DNA of 64,000 nt from Sphingopyxis sp. (GCF_016704835.1 NZ_JADIZJ010000002.1:186001-250000); one strand, 5' to 3'. Shown: positions 33,805-42,858, counted from the stretch's first letter. The notes: generated by a model from the sequence alone, not told the origin. Numbers and translations: made by a program.

Positions 33805-34209
33805 ATGGCGATCGCTGCTCCCTTGTTTCGATGTTTGCTTGGCGCGTGCGCGCTCGCCGGCGCCACTGCGGTGCCGGCGCAGGCGCCGTCACTGGCAATG
33901 CTCGACGGGCTTGAAAAAGGCATCTGGCAGCTGCGCGAGCGTGGCAGCGATGCGGTGTTGCAGACGGTGTGTGTCGGCGACGCGCGGCGTATGATCCAGA
34001 TCCAGCATCCGCGAGCCAATTGCTCGCGCTACATTATCGAGGACACCCCAAAATCGGTAACGGTGCATTACACCTGTCCCGGCGCAGGGCATGGCCGCAC
34101 CAGTATTCGCAGCGAGACGAACCGGCTGGTCCAGATCGACACGCAGGGCATTGCCGACGGCAAGCCTTTTTCACAGGCGATCGAGGCACGCCGCGCGGGC
34201 CCGTGCTGA
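33805..34209 (+). CDS. Exported hypothetical protein, DUF3617-like
   Basis: A 134-residue secreted protein with signal peptide LLGACALAGATAVPAQA. The mature part starts GLEKGIWQLRERGSDAVLQTVCVG and carries four cysteines spaced as in DUF3617-type periplasmic proteins, including YTCPGAGHGRTSIRSET and a C-terminal GPC. I cannot assign a function. It is followed by about 196 bases of structured non-coding sequence before queC. Confidence 0.65.
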   Translation: MAIAAPLFRCLLGACALAGATAVPAQAPSLAMLDGLEKGIWQLRERGSDAVLQTVCVGDARRMIQIQHPRANCSRYIIEDTPKSVTVHYTCPGAGHGRTSIRSETNRLVQIDTQGIADGKPFSQAIEARRAGPC

Positions 34210-34255
34210 AACGCGCTACGCGGCTAACCAATTGTTAACCATCTCGCGCTAGTTC

Positions 34256-34347
34256 GGAGGGGTGACACGCTGATGTGTGTCCTTCTCCCTAACGGCTTTC
34301 ATGCCGCACTGGGCCGTGTGACGAACGTCGCGCGGCCCATTTCTTTT
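34256..34347 (+). promoter_or_regulatory. Structured leader with terminator-like hairpin upstream of queC
   Basis: A first hairpin pairs GGAGGGGTGACAC (34256-34268) with GTGTCCTTCTCC (34277-34288). A second pairs GGGCCG (34311-34316) with CGGCCC (34333-34338) and is followed by ATTTCTTTT. The distance to queC is 58 bases. It may be an attenuator or riboswitch-like leader, or the terminator of the preceding gene. It does not match preQ1 consensus elements that I know. Confidence 0.45.
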
Positions 34348-34405
34348 GGTGCGGCGCAGCAAGGCGCCTCTTGCGCCGCTATTCGAGCGGGCGTATCGGG
34401 CGCCG

Positions 34406-35098
34406 ATGCACGATGTTGCCGGAAAAACCCTGATCGTCCTGTTGTCGGGCGGGCTCGATTCGATGGTGTGCGCGGGGCTGGCGCGCGAAGCGGGCGCGCG
34501 GATCGTCGCGCTGACGATCGATTATAACCAGCGCCACCGTGTCGAGCTGGAATCCGCAGCGCGGATCGCCGCCACTGTCGGCGCGGCCGAACATATCGTC
34601 CTGCCGCTCGACCTGCGCCGTTTTGGCGGCTCGGCACTGACCGCCGACATCGACGTGCCGAAGGACGGGGTCGGCAGCGACGTGCCGGTGACTTATGTCC
34701 CGGCGCGCAACCTGATCTTCCTGTCGCTGACGCTGGGGCTGGCGGAAGCGCGGCGCGCGCAGGACATTGTTATTGGTGTCAACGCGCTCGATTATTCAGG
34801 CTATCCCGATTGCCGCCCCGATTTCATCGCCGGGTTCGAAGATCTGGCGCGGCTCGCGACGCGCGATGGCGACCAGGGCGTCGATTTTCGCATCCACGCT
34901 CCGCTCCAGCATATGACCAAGGCGGACATCGCCGCCGAGGCGGCGCGGCTGGGGATGGACGCGGGGATGAGCTGGTCATGCTATGACCCGACACCCGATG
35001 GATTGCACTGCGGATATTGCGACAGCTGCCGTTTGCGGAGCAAGGGTTTCGCTGACGCCGGCCTGACCGATCCGACGCGCTATGCGGTCGGCTCCTGA
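34406..35098 (+). CDS. queC: 7-cyano-7-deazaguanine synthase
   Basis: QueC converts 7-carboxy-7-deazaguanine to preQ0 using ATP and ammonia in queuosine synthesis. The 230-residue protein has the PP-loop LLSGGLDSMVC (residues 11-21), YNQRHRVE, PARNLIFLSL and the zinc-binding cysteines SWSCYDP...HCGYCDSCRLR near the C-terminus. ATG 34406 gives the normal family start; longer frames upstream run into the leader hairpins. It is three bases before queE. Confidence 0.93.
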   Translation: MHDVAGKTLIVLLSGGLDSMVCAGLAREAGARIVALTIDYNQRHRVELESAARIAATVGAAEHIVLPLDLRRFGGSALTADIDVPKDGVGSDVPVTYVPARNLIFLSLTLGLAEARRAQDIVIGVNALDYSGYPDCRPDFIAGFEDLARLATRDGDQGVDFRIHAPLQHMTKADIAAEAARLGMDAGMSWSCYDPTPDGLHCGYCDSCRLRSKGFADAGLTDPTRYAVGS

Positions 35099-35101
35099 CC
35101 G

Positions 35102-35734
35102 GTGACCTACGCCGTCAAAGAGATTTTCCTCACCCTGCAAGGCGAGGGCGCGCAGGCGGGGCGCCGCGCGGTGTTCTGCCGCTTTGCCGGCTGCAATTTG
35201 TGGACGGGGCGCGAACAGGATCGCGTCAAGGCAATCTGCAAATTTTGCGACACCGATTTTGTCGGCACCGACGGGACGCTTGGCGGCAAATATGCGGATG
35301 CCGCGGCGCTTGCGGCGGTGATCGCCGAATGCTGGGGGCAGGACGGCGACGATCGCTATGTCGTGCTGACCGGAGGTGAACCGATGTTGCAGGTCGATGC
35401 AGCCTTGATCGACGCGCTCCATGCGCAGGGCTTTTCCATCGCGATCGAGTCCAACGGGACGTTGGCGGTGCCGCGTAGCATCGATTGGATCTGCGTCAGC
35501 CCTAAGGCGGGCAGCGAGCTGGTCCAGGTGAGCGGTGACGAGTTGAAGCTGGTCTGGCCGCAGCCGGGCAGCGATGTCGATCGGCTCGCGTCGCTCGAAT
35601 TTACACACCGGCTGGTGCAGCCGCTCGACGATCCGAACGCCGGCGCTAATGTGCAGCAGTGCATCGATTTGGTGATGGCCGATCCGCGCTGGCGACTATC
35701 GCTCCAGACGCACAAAAGTCTGGGGCTGCGTTAG
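35102..35734 (+). CDS. queE: 7-carboxy-7-deazaguanine synthase
   Basis: QueE is a radical-SAM enzyme that contracts the carboxy-tetrahydropterin ring. It is 210 aa, starts at GTG 35102, and has FLTLQGEGAQAGRRAVFCRF and GCNLWTGREQ. The cluster cysteines follow the long-spaced C(x3)C(x14)CxxC-type layout: CRFAGC...CKFCDTDF. VLTGGEPMLQ is the SAM-binding GGE motif. Its partner queC is directly upstream; queD and queF are not in the window. Confidence 0.93.
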   Translation: MTYAVKEIFLTLQGEGAQAGRRAVFCRFAGCNLWTGREQDRVKAICKFCDTDFVGTDGTLGGKYADAAALAAVIAECWGQDGDDRYVVLTGGEPMLQVDAALIDALHAQGFSIAIESNGTLAVPRSIDWICVSPKAGSELVQVSGDELKLVWPQPGSDVDRLASLEFTHRLVQPLDDPNAGANVQQCIDLVMADPRWRLSLQTHKSLGLR

Positions 35735-35737
35735 GCC

Positions 35738-36079
35738 TCAGTCGGCTTTCTTCGCCGCGCTGTCGGTGGTGATCGCCTTTTTCGCGGCGGGGGCGGGGAC
35801 GGCGTCAGGGTTTTCTTCCTCTACGGCGTCGGCCGCTGCCTCGTCCGGACTATCGGACTGCGACTTTGCCGTATCTTTCTTCGTCCCATCGTCGGGAACG
35901 CTGTTATCGACAGCGGTGCCATCGACGCTGGCGTTGTCGAGGATGATCATCGAATCGCTGACCGATCCCGGCTGCACTTCGACCGCATCGAGCTTGGTCG
36001 TCGATTTTCCCGCCGGATCGCCGCTACCGCAGGCGGCAAGAACGAGGAGCGGGAGCGAAGCGAGAAGATTGCGGGTCAT
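35738..36079 (-). CDS. Small lipoprotein, low complexity
   Basis: A 113-residue lipoprotein with lipobox LAAC after MTRNLLASLPLLV. The mature part is hydrophilic and rich in Asp, Ala, Lys and Glu (KKDTAKSQSDSPDEAAADAV, AAKKAITTDSAAKKAD) with no recognisable domain. It is convergent with queE (three bases between the stops) and lies nine bases downstream of lipB on the same strand. Function unknown. Confidence 0.65.
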   Translation of the reverse strand: MTRNLLASLPLLVLAACGSGDPAGKSTTKLDAVEVQPGSVSDSMIILDNASVDGTAVDNSVPDDGTKKDTAKSQSDSPDEAAADAVEEENPDAVPAPAAKKAITTDSAAKKAD

Positions 36080-36088
36080 GCGCCGTTC

Positions 36089-36742
36089 CTAATCGCTCGG
36101 CGGCAGCTTGTCGAGAAAGGCGGTCAAGGTGCTGGCAAGCGCGGCATCGACATCGGCGAAGGATGCGGGTCTGCCGAGCGCGGCGAGGCTGGTGACGGGG
36201 AATTCGGCGATACCGCATGGCACGATCCCGCCGAAATGGGTGAGGTCCGGCGCGACGTTGAGCGAAAAGCCGTGGAGCGTGATCCAGCGCTTCACCCGTA
36301 CCCCGATCGCGCCGATCTTGGCCTCGCGGCCGTTCTGATCGTCGGTCCAGATGCCGATGCGACCCTCGGCACGCCGCGCCTCGACCCCGAGCAGCGCCAG
36401 CGCGTCGATCACCCAGCCTTCGAGTGCCGACACATAAGCGCGCACATCGCGCCCACGCTGCGTCAGGTCGAGCTGGACATATCCGACGCGCTGACCGGGA
36501 CCGTGGTAAGTATAACGCCCGCCGCGGCCCGCATCAAAAACAGGAAAACGCGGATCGAGCAGTTCAGCCGGATCGGTGCTGGTGCCTGCCGTGTAAAGTG
36601 GCGGATGTTCGAGCAGCCAGATGCGTTCACGGCCTTCCCCGGCATGGATCGCGGCTGCGCGAGTGTCCATATCGGCCAGCGCCGCGGCATAGTCGGTCAG
36701 GCCGGGGGAGACGATCCATTCGGGGGGTGGCAGGCGGTTCAT
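36089..36742 (-). CDS. lipB: Octanoyltransferase (lipoate biosynthesis)
   Basis: LipB moves the octanoyl group from acyl carrier protein to lipoyl domains, as needed by the E2 encoded at 57.7 kb. The 217-residue protein has WLLEHPPLYTAG (residues 41-52), GGRYTYHGPGQRVGYVQLDL, the catalytic Lys in AKIGAIGVRV and the catalytic Cys in FGGIVPCGIAEFPVTS. ATG 36742 (MNRLPPPEWIV) gives the usual length; the frame remains open upstream but the extra residues are not family-like. Confidence 0.93.
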   Translation of the reverse strand: MNRLPPPEWIVSPGLTDYAAALADMDTRAAAIHAGEGRERIWLLEHPPLYTAGTSTDPAELLDPRFPVFDAGRGGRYTYHGPGQRVGYVQLDLTQRGRDVRAYVSALEGWVIDALALLGVEARRAEGRIGIWTDDQNGREAKIGAIGVRVKRWITLHGFSLNVAPDLTHFGGIVPCGIAEFPVTSLAALGRPASFADVDAALASTLTAFLDKLPPSD

Positions 36743-36875
36743 TGCGCGGGCTTCCTGCCTTGCCGCGCCGCGCCGCGCAAGGCTCTGTGCGCGGGTCGTT
36801 GACAGGGGTGGACAGATGCGCCGAACAGCGGCACCTTCGCGGATAATCGGGACATCAGAAAATGACGGGGTATCA

Positions 36876-37622
36876 ATGGTAAAATTCGACATGGGCGCGG
36901 CGTGGGACGACAGCGTCCAGTTGCTGAAATCGCACACCGCTTTGATCGGTACGATCGCCGGGGTGTTTTTTTTCCTGCCCGCGCTTGCGGTGGCCTGGTT
37001 CGGCCCGGTGCCGATCGAACCGCCCGCGGGTGCGAGCGTAGAACAGTCGATGGCGGCGCTTCAGCAGACATTCCGGCAGATGATTCCGGGCCAGATCATC
37101 GTGGCGCTGGCTACCATCGTCGGATCGGCGGCGATTCTGCGGCTCTGGCTGGCGCGGAGCGGGATCAGCGTTGGCGAGGCGCTGACCTTTGGGCTGATGT
37201 TCTTTCCGACCCTGTTCGCAGTGCAATTGCTGTCGGGTCTGGCGATCGGCGTGGGGCTGATCCTGCTGATCATTCCCGGCCTCTATCTTGTCGGGCGTTT
37301 GACGCTCGCGGCACCGAGCGTCGCGGATCGCAGCCTGTATAATCCCTTCGAAGCGCTGAAAACCAGCTGGGAATTGACGCGGAACAATGGCTGGGCGATC
37401 TTTTTCTTCCTGTTTCTTGTGACCATCGTGATCTTTATCGCGGCAATGATTGTCGGACTGGTGGTCGGATTGGTCGCCGGGACCGACGATGGGATTGGCC
37501 GGATGCTGGGCGGTGTTATCGAGGCCGGTTTCGGCGCGCTTGGTAGCCTGGTGTCGGTCGCCATCTCGGCGGCAGCGTATCGCCAGCTCGCTACACCAAC
37601 GATGCCCGATGTGTTTCAGTGA
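36876..37622 (+). CDS. Multi-span membrane protein, GDPD-type membrane domain
   Basis: A 248-residue inner-membrane protein with about five hydrophobic helices (ALIGTIAGVFFFLPALAVAW, LLSGLAIGVGLILLIIPGLY, AIFFFLFLVTIVIFIAAMIV). The pattern and the conserved RSLYNPFEALKTSWELTRNN cytosolic loop resemble the membrane domain found with glycerophosphodiester phosphodiesterases (YciC-like). No catalytic domain is present. It is followed by a similar gene, so the two may form a pair from duplication. Confidence 0.65.
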   Translation: MVKFDMGAAWDDSVQLLKSHTALIGTIAGVFFFLPALAVAWFGPVPIEPPAGASVEQSMAALQQTFRQMIPGQIIVALATIVGSAAILRLWLARSGISVGEALTFGLMFFPTLFAVQLLSGLAIGVGLILLIIPGLYLVGRLTLAAPSVADRSLYNPFEALKTSWELTRNNGWAIFFFLFLVTIVIFIAAMIVGLVVGLVAGTDDGIGRMLGGVIEAGFGALGSLVSVAISAAAYRQLATPTMPDVFQ

Positions 37623-37691
37623 TCGGCATTGCCGCGTCAGATTTAGGATAACCGATTTGGGGAATGGGGTTTAACAACAGGGGGAAGTGAC

Positions 37692-38564
37692 ATGATAAAG
37701 ATGAGCATAGGAGCGGCCTTTTCGGAAACCTTTGCGTTTCTGAAGGCCAATTGGATGCAGATGCTGTTGTGGGTTGGCGGCGCCTTGGTCGTCGTCGGGT
37801 TGCTTGGCTTTCTGTTCCTTGGTTCGACTTTTACCGCGATGGCGATGTCACCCGGCGATCCGTCGGCGGCGTTCGGCGCGCTCGGAAAGATTTTCCTGTT
37901 TGCCCTGATCGCCTCGGTCATTCTTTACGGTGTCTGCATGCTGATCTGGCGGGGCGGAATGCATCCCGGCGAGGCCCCCAATTTCGCCTGGGCGTTTCAG
38001 GCCGGTCCGGCCTTTGCTTTCGGTATGTTTGTCGTGATGATCGCGGCGTACATCGTGATCATTGTGATCATGCTGATCCTTGGCCTGATCTTTGGGGCTG
38101 CACTGGGCGGCATGGGGTCGATGTCACCCGATGCACTGGCTTCGGGCGCGATCGGCGGCGGCGCGATTTTTGTGATGGTCATCCTCTATATCGCCGTGCT
38201 GGTGCTGATGCTGTGGGTGCAGGCGCGCTTTTCGGTGGCGGGCCCGGTGATGGCCGATCGCCTGACGCGCAATCCGGTCACCGGCTTCGCCGAATCTTGG
38301 CGGATCACCGGGGCGTCGCAGTGGAAGATTGTCGGGTTCTACCTGCTCTTCACGCTGGCGTTGTTCGCCTATATTTTCGTCGCCAGCATGATCTTTGGTG
38401 GCATCCTCGGCGCGATCCTTGGTGGTTCGGCGGTCGGCGCGGTCGTGACGATGATCGTGATGGCGGCGGTCGTCTATCTGCCGATCATGATGTTTTCATT
38501 CTCGATGCCAGTGGGCATCTACCGTGCGATTGCGCCGCGCGCGTCGGGAGACGTTTTCGCCTGA
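37692..38564 (+). CDS. Multi-span membrane protein, paralogue of the upstream gene
   Basis: A 290-residue protein with six or so helices (MLLWVGGALVVVGLLGFLFL, MFVVMIAAYIVIIVIMLILG, FVASMIFGGILGAILGGSAV). It shares layout and the loop motif (DRLTRNPVTGFAESWRITGA) with the preceding gene, pointing to an old duplication. GGGGGA lies about six bases before the ATG. Function is unknown; a role in membrane stress or lipid handling is speculation. Confidence 0.65.
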   Translation: MIKMSIGAAFSETFAFLKANWMQMLLWVGGALVVVGLLGFLFLGSTFTAMAMSPGDPSAAFGALGKIFLFALIASVILYGVCMLIWRGGMHPGEAPNFAWAFQAGPAFAFGMFVVMIAAYIVIIVIMLILGLIFGAALGGMGSMSPDALASGAIGGGAIFVMVILYIAVLVLMLWVQARFSVAGPVMADRLTRNPVTGFAESWRITGASQWKIVGFYLLFTLALFAYIFVASMIFGGILGAILGGSAVGAVVTMIVMAAVVYLPIMMFSFSMPVGIYRAIAPRASGDVFA

Positions 38565-38584
38565 TCGCGTAAATTAAGACCGAA

Positions 38585-38614
38585 TGAGGGCGCTCCGGAA
38601 ACGGGGCGCCCTCA
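38585..38614. terminator. Hairpin between convergent genes
   Basis: TGAGGGCGC-T-CCG and CGG-G-GCGCCCTCA form a 12-pair stem plus one T-G wobble around a GAAA tetraloop. No long T-run follows on either strand, so it is probably a weak or Rho-assisted bidirectional terminator between the membrane protein gene and hemF. Confidence 0.6.
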
Positions 38615-38621
38615 ATCTGTC

Positions 38622-39482
38622 TCAGCTCCATTTGGCGAGCGGCGGCAGACTCATCAGGATCGCGTCGATGTTGCCGCCGGTCTTGAGCCCGAACAGGGTG
38701 CCGCGGTCATAAACCAGGTTGAATTCGGCATAGCGGCCGCGCCAGATCAACTGCTCCTCGCGGTCGGCTTCGGTGAAGGGCTGGTTCATCCGGCGCCGCA
38801 CGATTTGCGGAAAGACGTCGAGGAACGCCTCGCCGACCGCCTGAGTCAGCTGAAAATTGCGATCGAACTCGGCATCGTCTCCGCACTCGAGGTGATCATA
38901 GAAAATGCCGCCAACGCCGCGGTGGACGCCGCGGTGGGGGATATAGAAATAATCCTCGGCCCATTTGGCATAGCGTTCATAAACGTCGGGACCAAAGGGC
39001 GTGCAGGCGGCGCGGAGCCGCGCGTGGAACGCGTCGGTGTCCTCCTGATAGGGAATCGGCGGATTGAGATCTGCGCCGCCGCCGAACCAGCGCTTGGTCG
39101 TGACCAGGAAGCGCGTGTTCATATGCACCGCCGGGACATGCGGGTTCGCCATATGCGCAACGAGGCTGATGCCGGTGGCGAAAAAGCTGGGGTCTTCGCC
39201 GGCGCCGTGGATCGATGCGGCAAAATCGGGTGCGAACTGGCCGCCGACGGTCGAGACATTCACGCCGACCTTTTCGAATATTTTGCCGGTCATCACCCCG
39301 CGGACGCCGCCGCCGCCCTCGCCGACGACCAGCCCCTCGGCCTCGCGGTCCCACGGCGTATAAGCAAAGCGCGCGTCGCTGCCGGCCTCGACCTCGATCG
39401 CTTCGAATTCGGCGCAAATGCGGTCGCGCAGCGATTCGAACCAGCTACGCGATTTCTGTTGTTGCGGATCGAGCGAGATCAT
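38622..39482 (-). CDS. hemF: Oxygen-dependent coproporphyrinogen III oxidase
   Basis: HemF converts coproporphyrinogen III to protoporphyrinogen IX using oxygen, in heme synthesis. The 286-residue protein has VMTGKIFEKVGVNVSTVGGQ, HMANPHVPAVHMNTRFL, RWFGGGADLNPPIPYQEDT (the conserved loop), and GVGGIFYDHLE; the end reads EFNLVYDRGTLFGLKTGGN. The upstream trmL stop overlaps its ATG (ATGA), so they form an operon. Confidence 0.95.
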   Translation of the reverse strand: MISLDPQQQKSRSWFESLRDRICAEFEAIEVEAGSDARFAYTPWDREAEGLVVGEGGGGVRGVMTGKIFEKVGVNVSTVGGQFAPDFAASIHGAGEDPSFFATGISLVAHMANPHVPAVHMNTRFLVTTKRWFGGGADLNPPIPYQEDTDAFHARLRAACTPFGPDVYERYAKWAEDYFYIPHRGVHRGVGGIFYDHLECGDDAEFDRNFQLTQAVGEAFLDVFPQIVRRRMNQPFTEADREEQLIWRGRYAEFNLVYDRGTLFGLKTGGNIDAILMSLPPLAKWS

Positions 39483-39940
39483 GCCGGAAAGCCTTTCGTT
39501 TGCCTGAGCGCCTCGGCGAGCGCGATGCCAGCCGCGACCGCGACATTCAAGGAGCGAAAGCCGGCCTGCATCGGAATTGCGACCCGCGCCGCTACGGCAT
39601 CATGGACAGAAGGTGGCACCCCCGAGGATTCGGCGCCGAGCAGCAGGACGTCTTCGGGCGCAAAGGCGAAGTCGGGCAGGGGCGTCGCGCCCGCTGTGGT
39701 CAGCAGGACGAGTCTCTGCTCAGCCGCTATGCTCCAGTCGCGAAAGCTGTTCCAGTCGGCGTGCCGACGGACATTGGCGCGCACCGCATAGTCCATCCCG
39801 GCACGTTTCAGCGCGCCGTCGGAGAAGGGAAAACCGCACGGCTCGATAATATGCGCGGCTACGCCGAAACAGGCGGCGGTACGCAGCGTCGTGCCGACGT
39901 TGCCGGCGATATCCGGCTGAAACAGGGCGATTTCCATCAT
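39479..39940 (-). CDS. trmL: tRNA (cytidine(34)-2'-O)-methyltransferase
   Basis: A 153-residue SPOUT-fold enzyme that methylates the ribose of the wobble base in leucine tRNAs. It has the start IALFQPDIAGNVGTTLRTAACF, VLLLGAESSGVP (SAM-binding knot) and the C-terminal IPMQAGFRSLNVAVAAGIALAEAL. These match TrmL well. The start may be at either of two adjacent ATG codons (39940 or 39937). Confidence 0.92.
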   Translation of the reverse strand: MMEIALFQPDIAGNVGTTLRTAACFGVAAHIIEPCGFPFSDGALKRAGMDYAVRANVRRHADWNSFRDWSIAAEQRLVLLTTAGATPLPDFAFAPEDVLLLGAESSGVPPSVHDAVAARVAIPMQAGFRSLNVAVAAGIALAEALRQTKGFPA

Positions 39941-40159
39941 ATCGCCATAGCGAGGAGCGGGGCGGGAATCGAGGGGCTTTGCTCCTGTGTGAGGACCGGG
40001 TGCCAGAAGCGGAAATTGCCTGTTGGCAAGCTCCGGATGTGCGGCTATCAGGCCCGCAATTCCCGGAGGGGCCGCCGGGGCGCGTCCTTTCGTGTGCGCG
40101 CTGCAGGGCGACCCGACTTTCCGAGAACTTTGTCAGTTCACCCATGCAAGGGCAGTCGA

Positions 40160-40717
40160 ATGGCCAGTGAATCCGAACTCAATGCCGGCATCGAAGATGG
40201 CGTGCGGCGCCGCGACTTTATCAATATTGCGGCCGTGAGTTTTGCCGGGGTTGGCGCGGTGGCGGTGGTGCTGCCGCTCGTTAACCAGATGAATCCGTCG
40301 GCCGACGTTCTCGCGCTGTCGACGACCGAAATCGACATTTCGGCGATCCAGCCCGGCCAGGCGATCAAGACGAGCTGGCGCAAGCAGCCGGTGTTTGTTC
40401 GCAATCTGGTGGCAAAGGAAATCGCCGAGGCCAAAGCCGTGCCGCTTGGTGATCTGCGCGACCCGGAAACGATCGACCAGCGCACCAAGGCCGGCAAGGA
40501 AAACTGGCTGATCACGCTGGGCGTCTGCACCCATTTGGGCTGCGTTCCCCTCGGCGCCGCCGAGGGTGAGAGCCGCGGCGATTTTGGCGGCTATTTCTGC
40601 CCATGCCACGGTTCGCATTACGACACCGCGGCGCGCATCCGCAAAGGGCCGGCACCCAAGAATCTGGTCGTGCCGCCCTATGAATTCACCAGCGACACCG
40701 TCGTGACGATCGGCTGA
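40160..40717 (+). CDS. petA: Ubiquinol-cytochrome c reductase iron-sulfur (Rieske) subunit
   Basis: The Rieske protein of the bc1 complex, 185 aa. A short N-terminal RRRDFINIAA segment, twin-arginine-like, and one helix (FAGVGAVAVVLPLV) anchor it in the membrane. The 2Fe-2S site is formed by CTHLGC and CPCHGS (about residues 129-155). The domain ends in the usual beta-sandwich (LVVPPYEFTSDTVVTIG). The ATG at 40160 was chosen over upstream open frame that has no family match. First gene of petABC. Confidence 0.95.
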   Translation: MASESELNAGIEDGVRRRDFINIAAVSFAGVGAVAVVLPLVNQMNPSADVLALSTTEIDISAIQPGQAIKTSWRKQPVFVRNLVAKEIAEAKAVPLGDLRDPETIDQRTKAGKENWLITLGVCTHLGCVPLGAAEGESRGDFGGYFCPCHGSHYDTAARIRKGPAPKNLVVPPYEFTSDTVVTIG

Positions 40718-40730
40718 GGAGCGAGATAAG

Positions 40731-42017
40731 ATGAGCTTTCCCTGGGCCAAACCCTATGAGCCAACGCATCCACTGATGAAGTGGATGGACGAGAAGCTTC
40801 CGATTCCGCGCCTGGTATATAACGCCACCGGACCTGGCTATCCCGTCCCGCGCAACCTCAACTATTTCTGGAACTTCGGCGTCCTCGCCGGGGCCGCGCT
40901 GATGATCCAGATCATCACCGGGATCGTGCTGGCGATGCATTACGCCGCCAATGCCGGTGTCGCGTTCAATTCGGTCGAGCATATCATGCGCGACGTGAAT
41001 GCCGGCTGGTTCATCCGCTACGCGCATATGAACGGCGCGAGCATGTTTTTCATCGTCGTTTATCTGCACATTTTTCGCGGCCTGTATTACGGTTCGTACA
41101 AGGCACCGCGCGAAATGGTGTGGCTGCTCGGCGTCGTGATCTTCCTGCTGATGATGGCGACCGCCTTCATGGGCTATGTCCTGCCGTGGGGCCAGATGAG
41201 CTTCTGGGGCGCGCAGGTGATTACCGGCTTCTTCTCGGCGATCCCGCTGGTTGGCGAGCCGGTGCGCCAGTGGCTGCTCGGCGGCTTTGTCCCCGACAAT
41301 GCGACGCTCAACCGCTTCTTCTCGCTGCACTATCTGCTGCCGTTCGTGATCCTGGGCGTGATCATCCTGCACATCTGGGCGCTGCACATTCCGGGGTCGA
41401 ACAACCCGACCGGTATCGAGGTGAAGGACGAACAGGACACCGTTCCCTTCCACCCCTATTACACCGCGAAGGACGGCTTCGGATTGGGCATCTTCCTGCT
41501 GGTGTTCGTCGCGCTGACCTTCTTCAGCCCGAACCTGCTGGGCCACCCCGACAATTATATCCCGGCCAACTCGCTGTCGACGCCAGCGCATATCGTTCCC
41601 GAATGGTATTTCCTGCCCTTCTACGCGATTTTGAAGGCCTTCACCTTCAACTTCCTGTGGATCGATGCAAAGCTGTGGGGCGTCATCGCAATGTTCGCGT
41701 CGATCGCGCTGCTGTTCTTCCTGCCCTGGCTGGATAGCTCGCCGGTCAAGTCGTCGACCTATCGTCCGCTCTACCGCATCTTCTTCTGGATCCTCGTCGT
41801 CGACGTGTTCCTGCTTGGCTGGTGCGGCATGCAGCCTGCCGAACAGCCATGGGTGATCCTCAGCCAGATCGGCGCGATCTATTATTTCGCCCACTTCCTG
41901 GTGATCCTGCCCATCGTCTCGCGGATCGAACGCCCGCTGCCGATGCCGAATTCGATCACCGAAGCGGTTCTTGCCAAACATGCCCCCGACACCGCGTCGG
42001 GTCCGGCAGCGGCCTGA
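40731..42017 (+). CDS. petB: Cytochrome b (bc1 complex)
   Basis: The 428-residue integral membrane subunit of ubiquinol:cytochrome c reductase. It has the paired heme-b histidines (MHYAANAGVAFN, GWFIRYAHMNGAS, HIFRGLYYGSYK, HYLLPFVILGVIILHIWALH), the Qo-site GYVLPWGQMSFWGA, and PEWYFLPFYAILKAF (PEWY motif). These are diagnostic. It lies 13 bases after petA and is preceded by GAGGAGCGAG. Confidence 0.96.
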   Translation: MSFPWAKPYEPTHPLMKWMDEKLPIPRLVYNATGPGYPVPRNLNYFWNFGVLAGAALMIQIITGIVLAMHYAANAGVAFNSVEHIMRDVNAGWFIRYAHMNGASMFFIVVYLHIFRGLYYGSYKAPREMVWLLGVVIFLLMMATAFMGYVLPWGQMSFWGAQVITGFFSAIPLVGEPVRQWLLGGFVPDNATLNRFFSLHYLLPFVILGVIILHIWALHIPGSNNPTGIEVKDEQDTVPFHPYYTAKDGFGLGIFLLVFVALTFFSPNLLGHPDNYIPANSLSTPAHIVPEWYFLPFYAILKAFTFNFLWIDAKLWGVIAMFASIALLFFLPWLDSSPVKSSTYRPLYRIFFWILVVDVFLLGWCGMQPAEQPWVILSQIGAIYYFAHFLVILPIVSRIERPLPMPNSITEAVLAKHAPDTASGPAAA

Positions 42018-42048
42018 GCGCCAGACTTTAACAGGAGCTGATACAGCC

Positions 42049-42858
42049 ATGGTTCGCCCGCTCGGATTTCTCGTCGGCCTCGGTTTCATTACTGCGCTGG
42101 TGCTCGCGATCTTTACGACACCGCTTAGTAATGAAGAAAATGTCGCCCTTTCGTTCCACAAACATCCGCGCCATCTGAAGCTGGCGAGCGACGGCCTGGT
42201 CCCCCACTGGGACAAGGCGCAGCTGCAGCGTGGGATGCAGGTGTACAAGGAGGTCTGCTCGGCCTGCCACAGCCTGAACCTCGTTGCGTTCCGCAATATC
42301 GAGGATCTGGGTTATACCGAAGGCCAGGTGAAGACCTTTGCCAAGGGCTTCCAGGTTCCGTCGATCAACCCCGACACGGGCGAAGTCGCAACGCGTGATG
42401 GCGCGCCGTCGGATCACTTCCCGGCGCCTTATCTCAACGAAGTCGCGGCGCGCGCGGCGAACAACAACGCGTTGCCGCCGGATCTCTCGCTGATCACCAA
42501 GGCGCGCGAAGGCGGCAAGAACTATGTCTATTCGCTGCTGACCGGCTATCAGAACCCGCCGGCGAACTTGCCCGCAGAACTGAGGCCCAGCACCGGGCTG
42601 CATTACAACCCCTATTTCGCCAACCTGAACCTCGCGATGGCCAAACCGCTGTCGGATAATCAGGTGACCTATGCCGACGGCACCAAGGCGAGCGTTGACC
42701 AAATGGCAAAGGATGTATCCGCATTCCTCGTCTGGACCGCCGAGCCGAAATTGGTAACGCGCGTGCAGGTCGGCTGGGCGACTTTCTTCTTCCTGCTGAT
42801 CTTCACGGTGCTCGCCTATCTGTCGTACCGCAATATCTGGGCCGACAAGAAGCATTGA
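42049..42858 (+). CDS. petC: Cytochrome c1 (bc1 complex)
   Basis: A 269-residue periplasmic cytochrome anchored by a C-terminal helix (VGWATFFFLLIFTVLAYLSY). An N-terminal signal segment (LGFLVGLGFITALVLAIFTT) precedes the heme site CSACH (about residues 70-74). The Met ligand region is near NLNLAMAKPLSDNQVTY, with GLHYNPYFANLN before it. It passes electrons from the Rieske protein to soluble or membrane cytochromes c. Confidence 0.95.
   Translation: MVRPLGFLVGLGFITALVLAIFTTPLSNEENVALSFHKHPRHLKLASDGLVPHWDKAQLQRGMQVYKEVCSACHSLNLVAFRNIEDLGYTEGQVKTFAKGFQVPSINPDTGEVATRDGAPSDHFPAPYLNEVAARAANNNALPPDLSLITKAREGGKNYVYSLLTGYQNPPANLPAELRPSTGLHYNPYFANLNLAMAKPLSDNQVTYADGTKASVDQMAKDVSAFLVWTAEPKLVTRVQVGWATFFFLLIFTVLAYLSYRNIWADKKH

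Noticed and set aside
34256..34347. preQ1 riboswitch upstream of queC
   Set aside because: The conserved preQ1-I and preQ1-II sequence elements are not present; only general hairpins can be supported.
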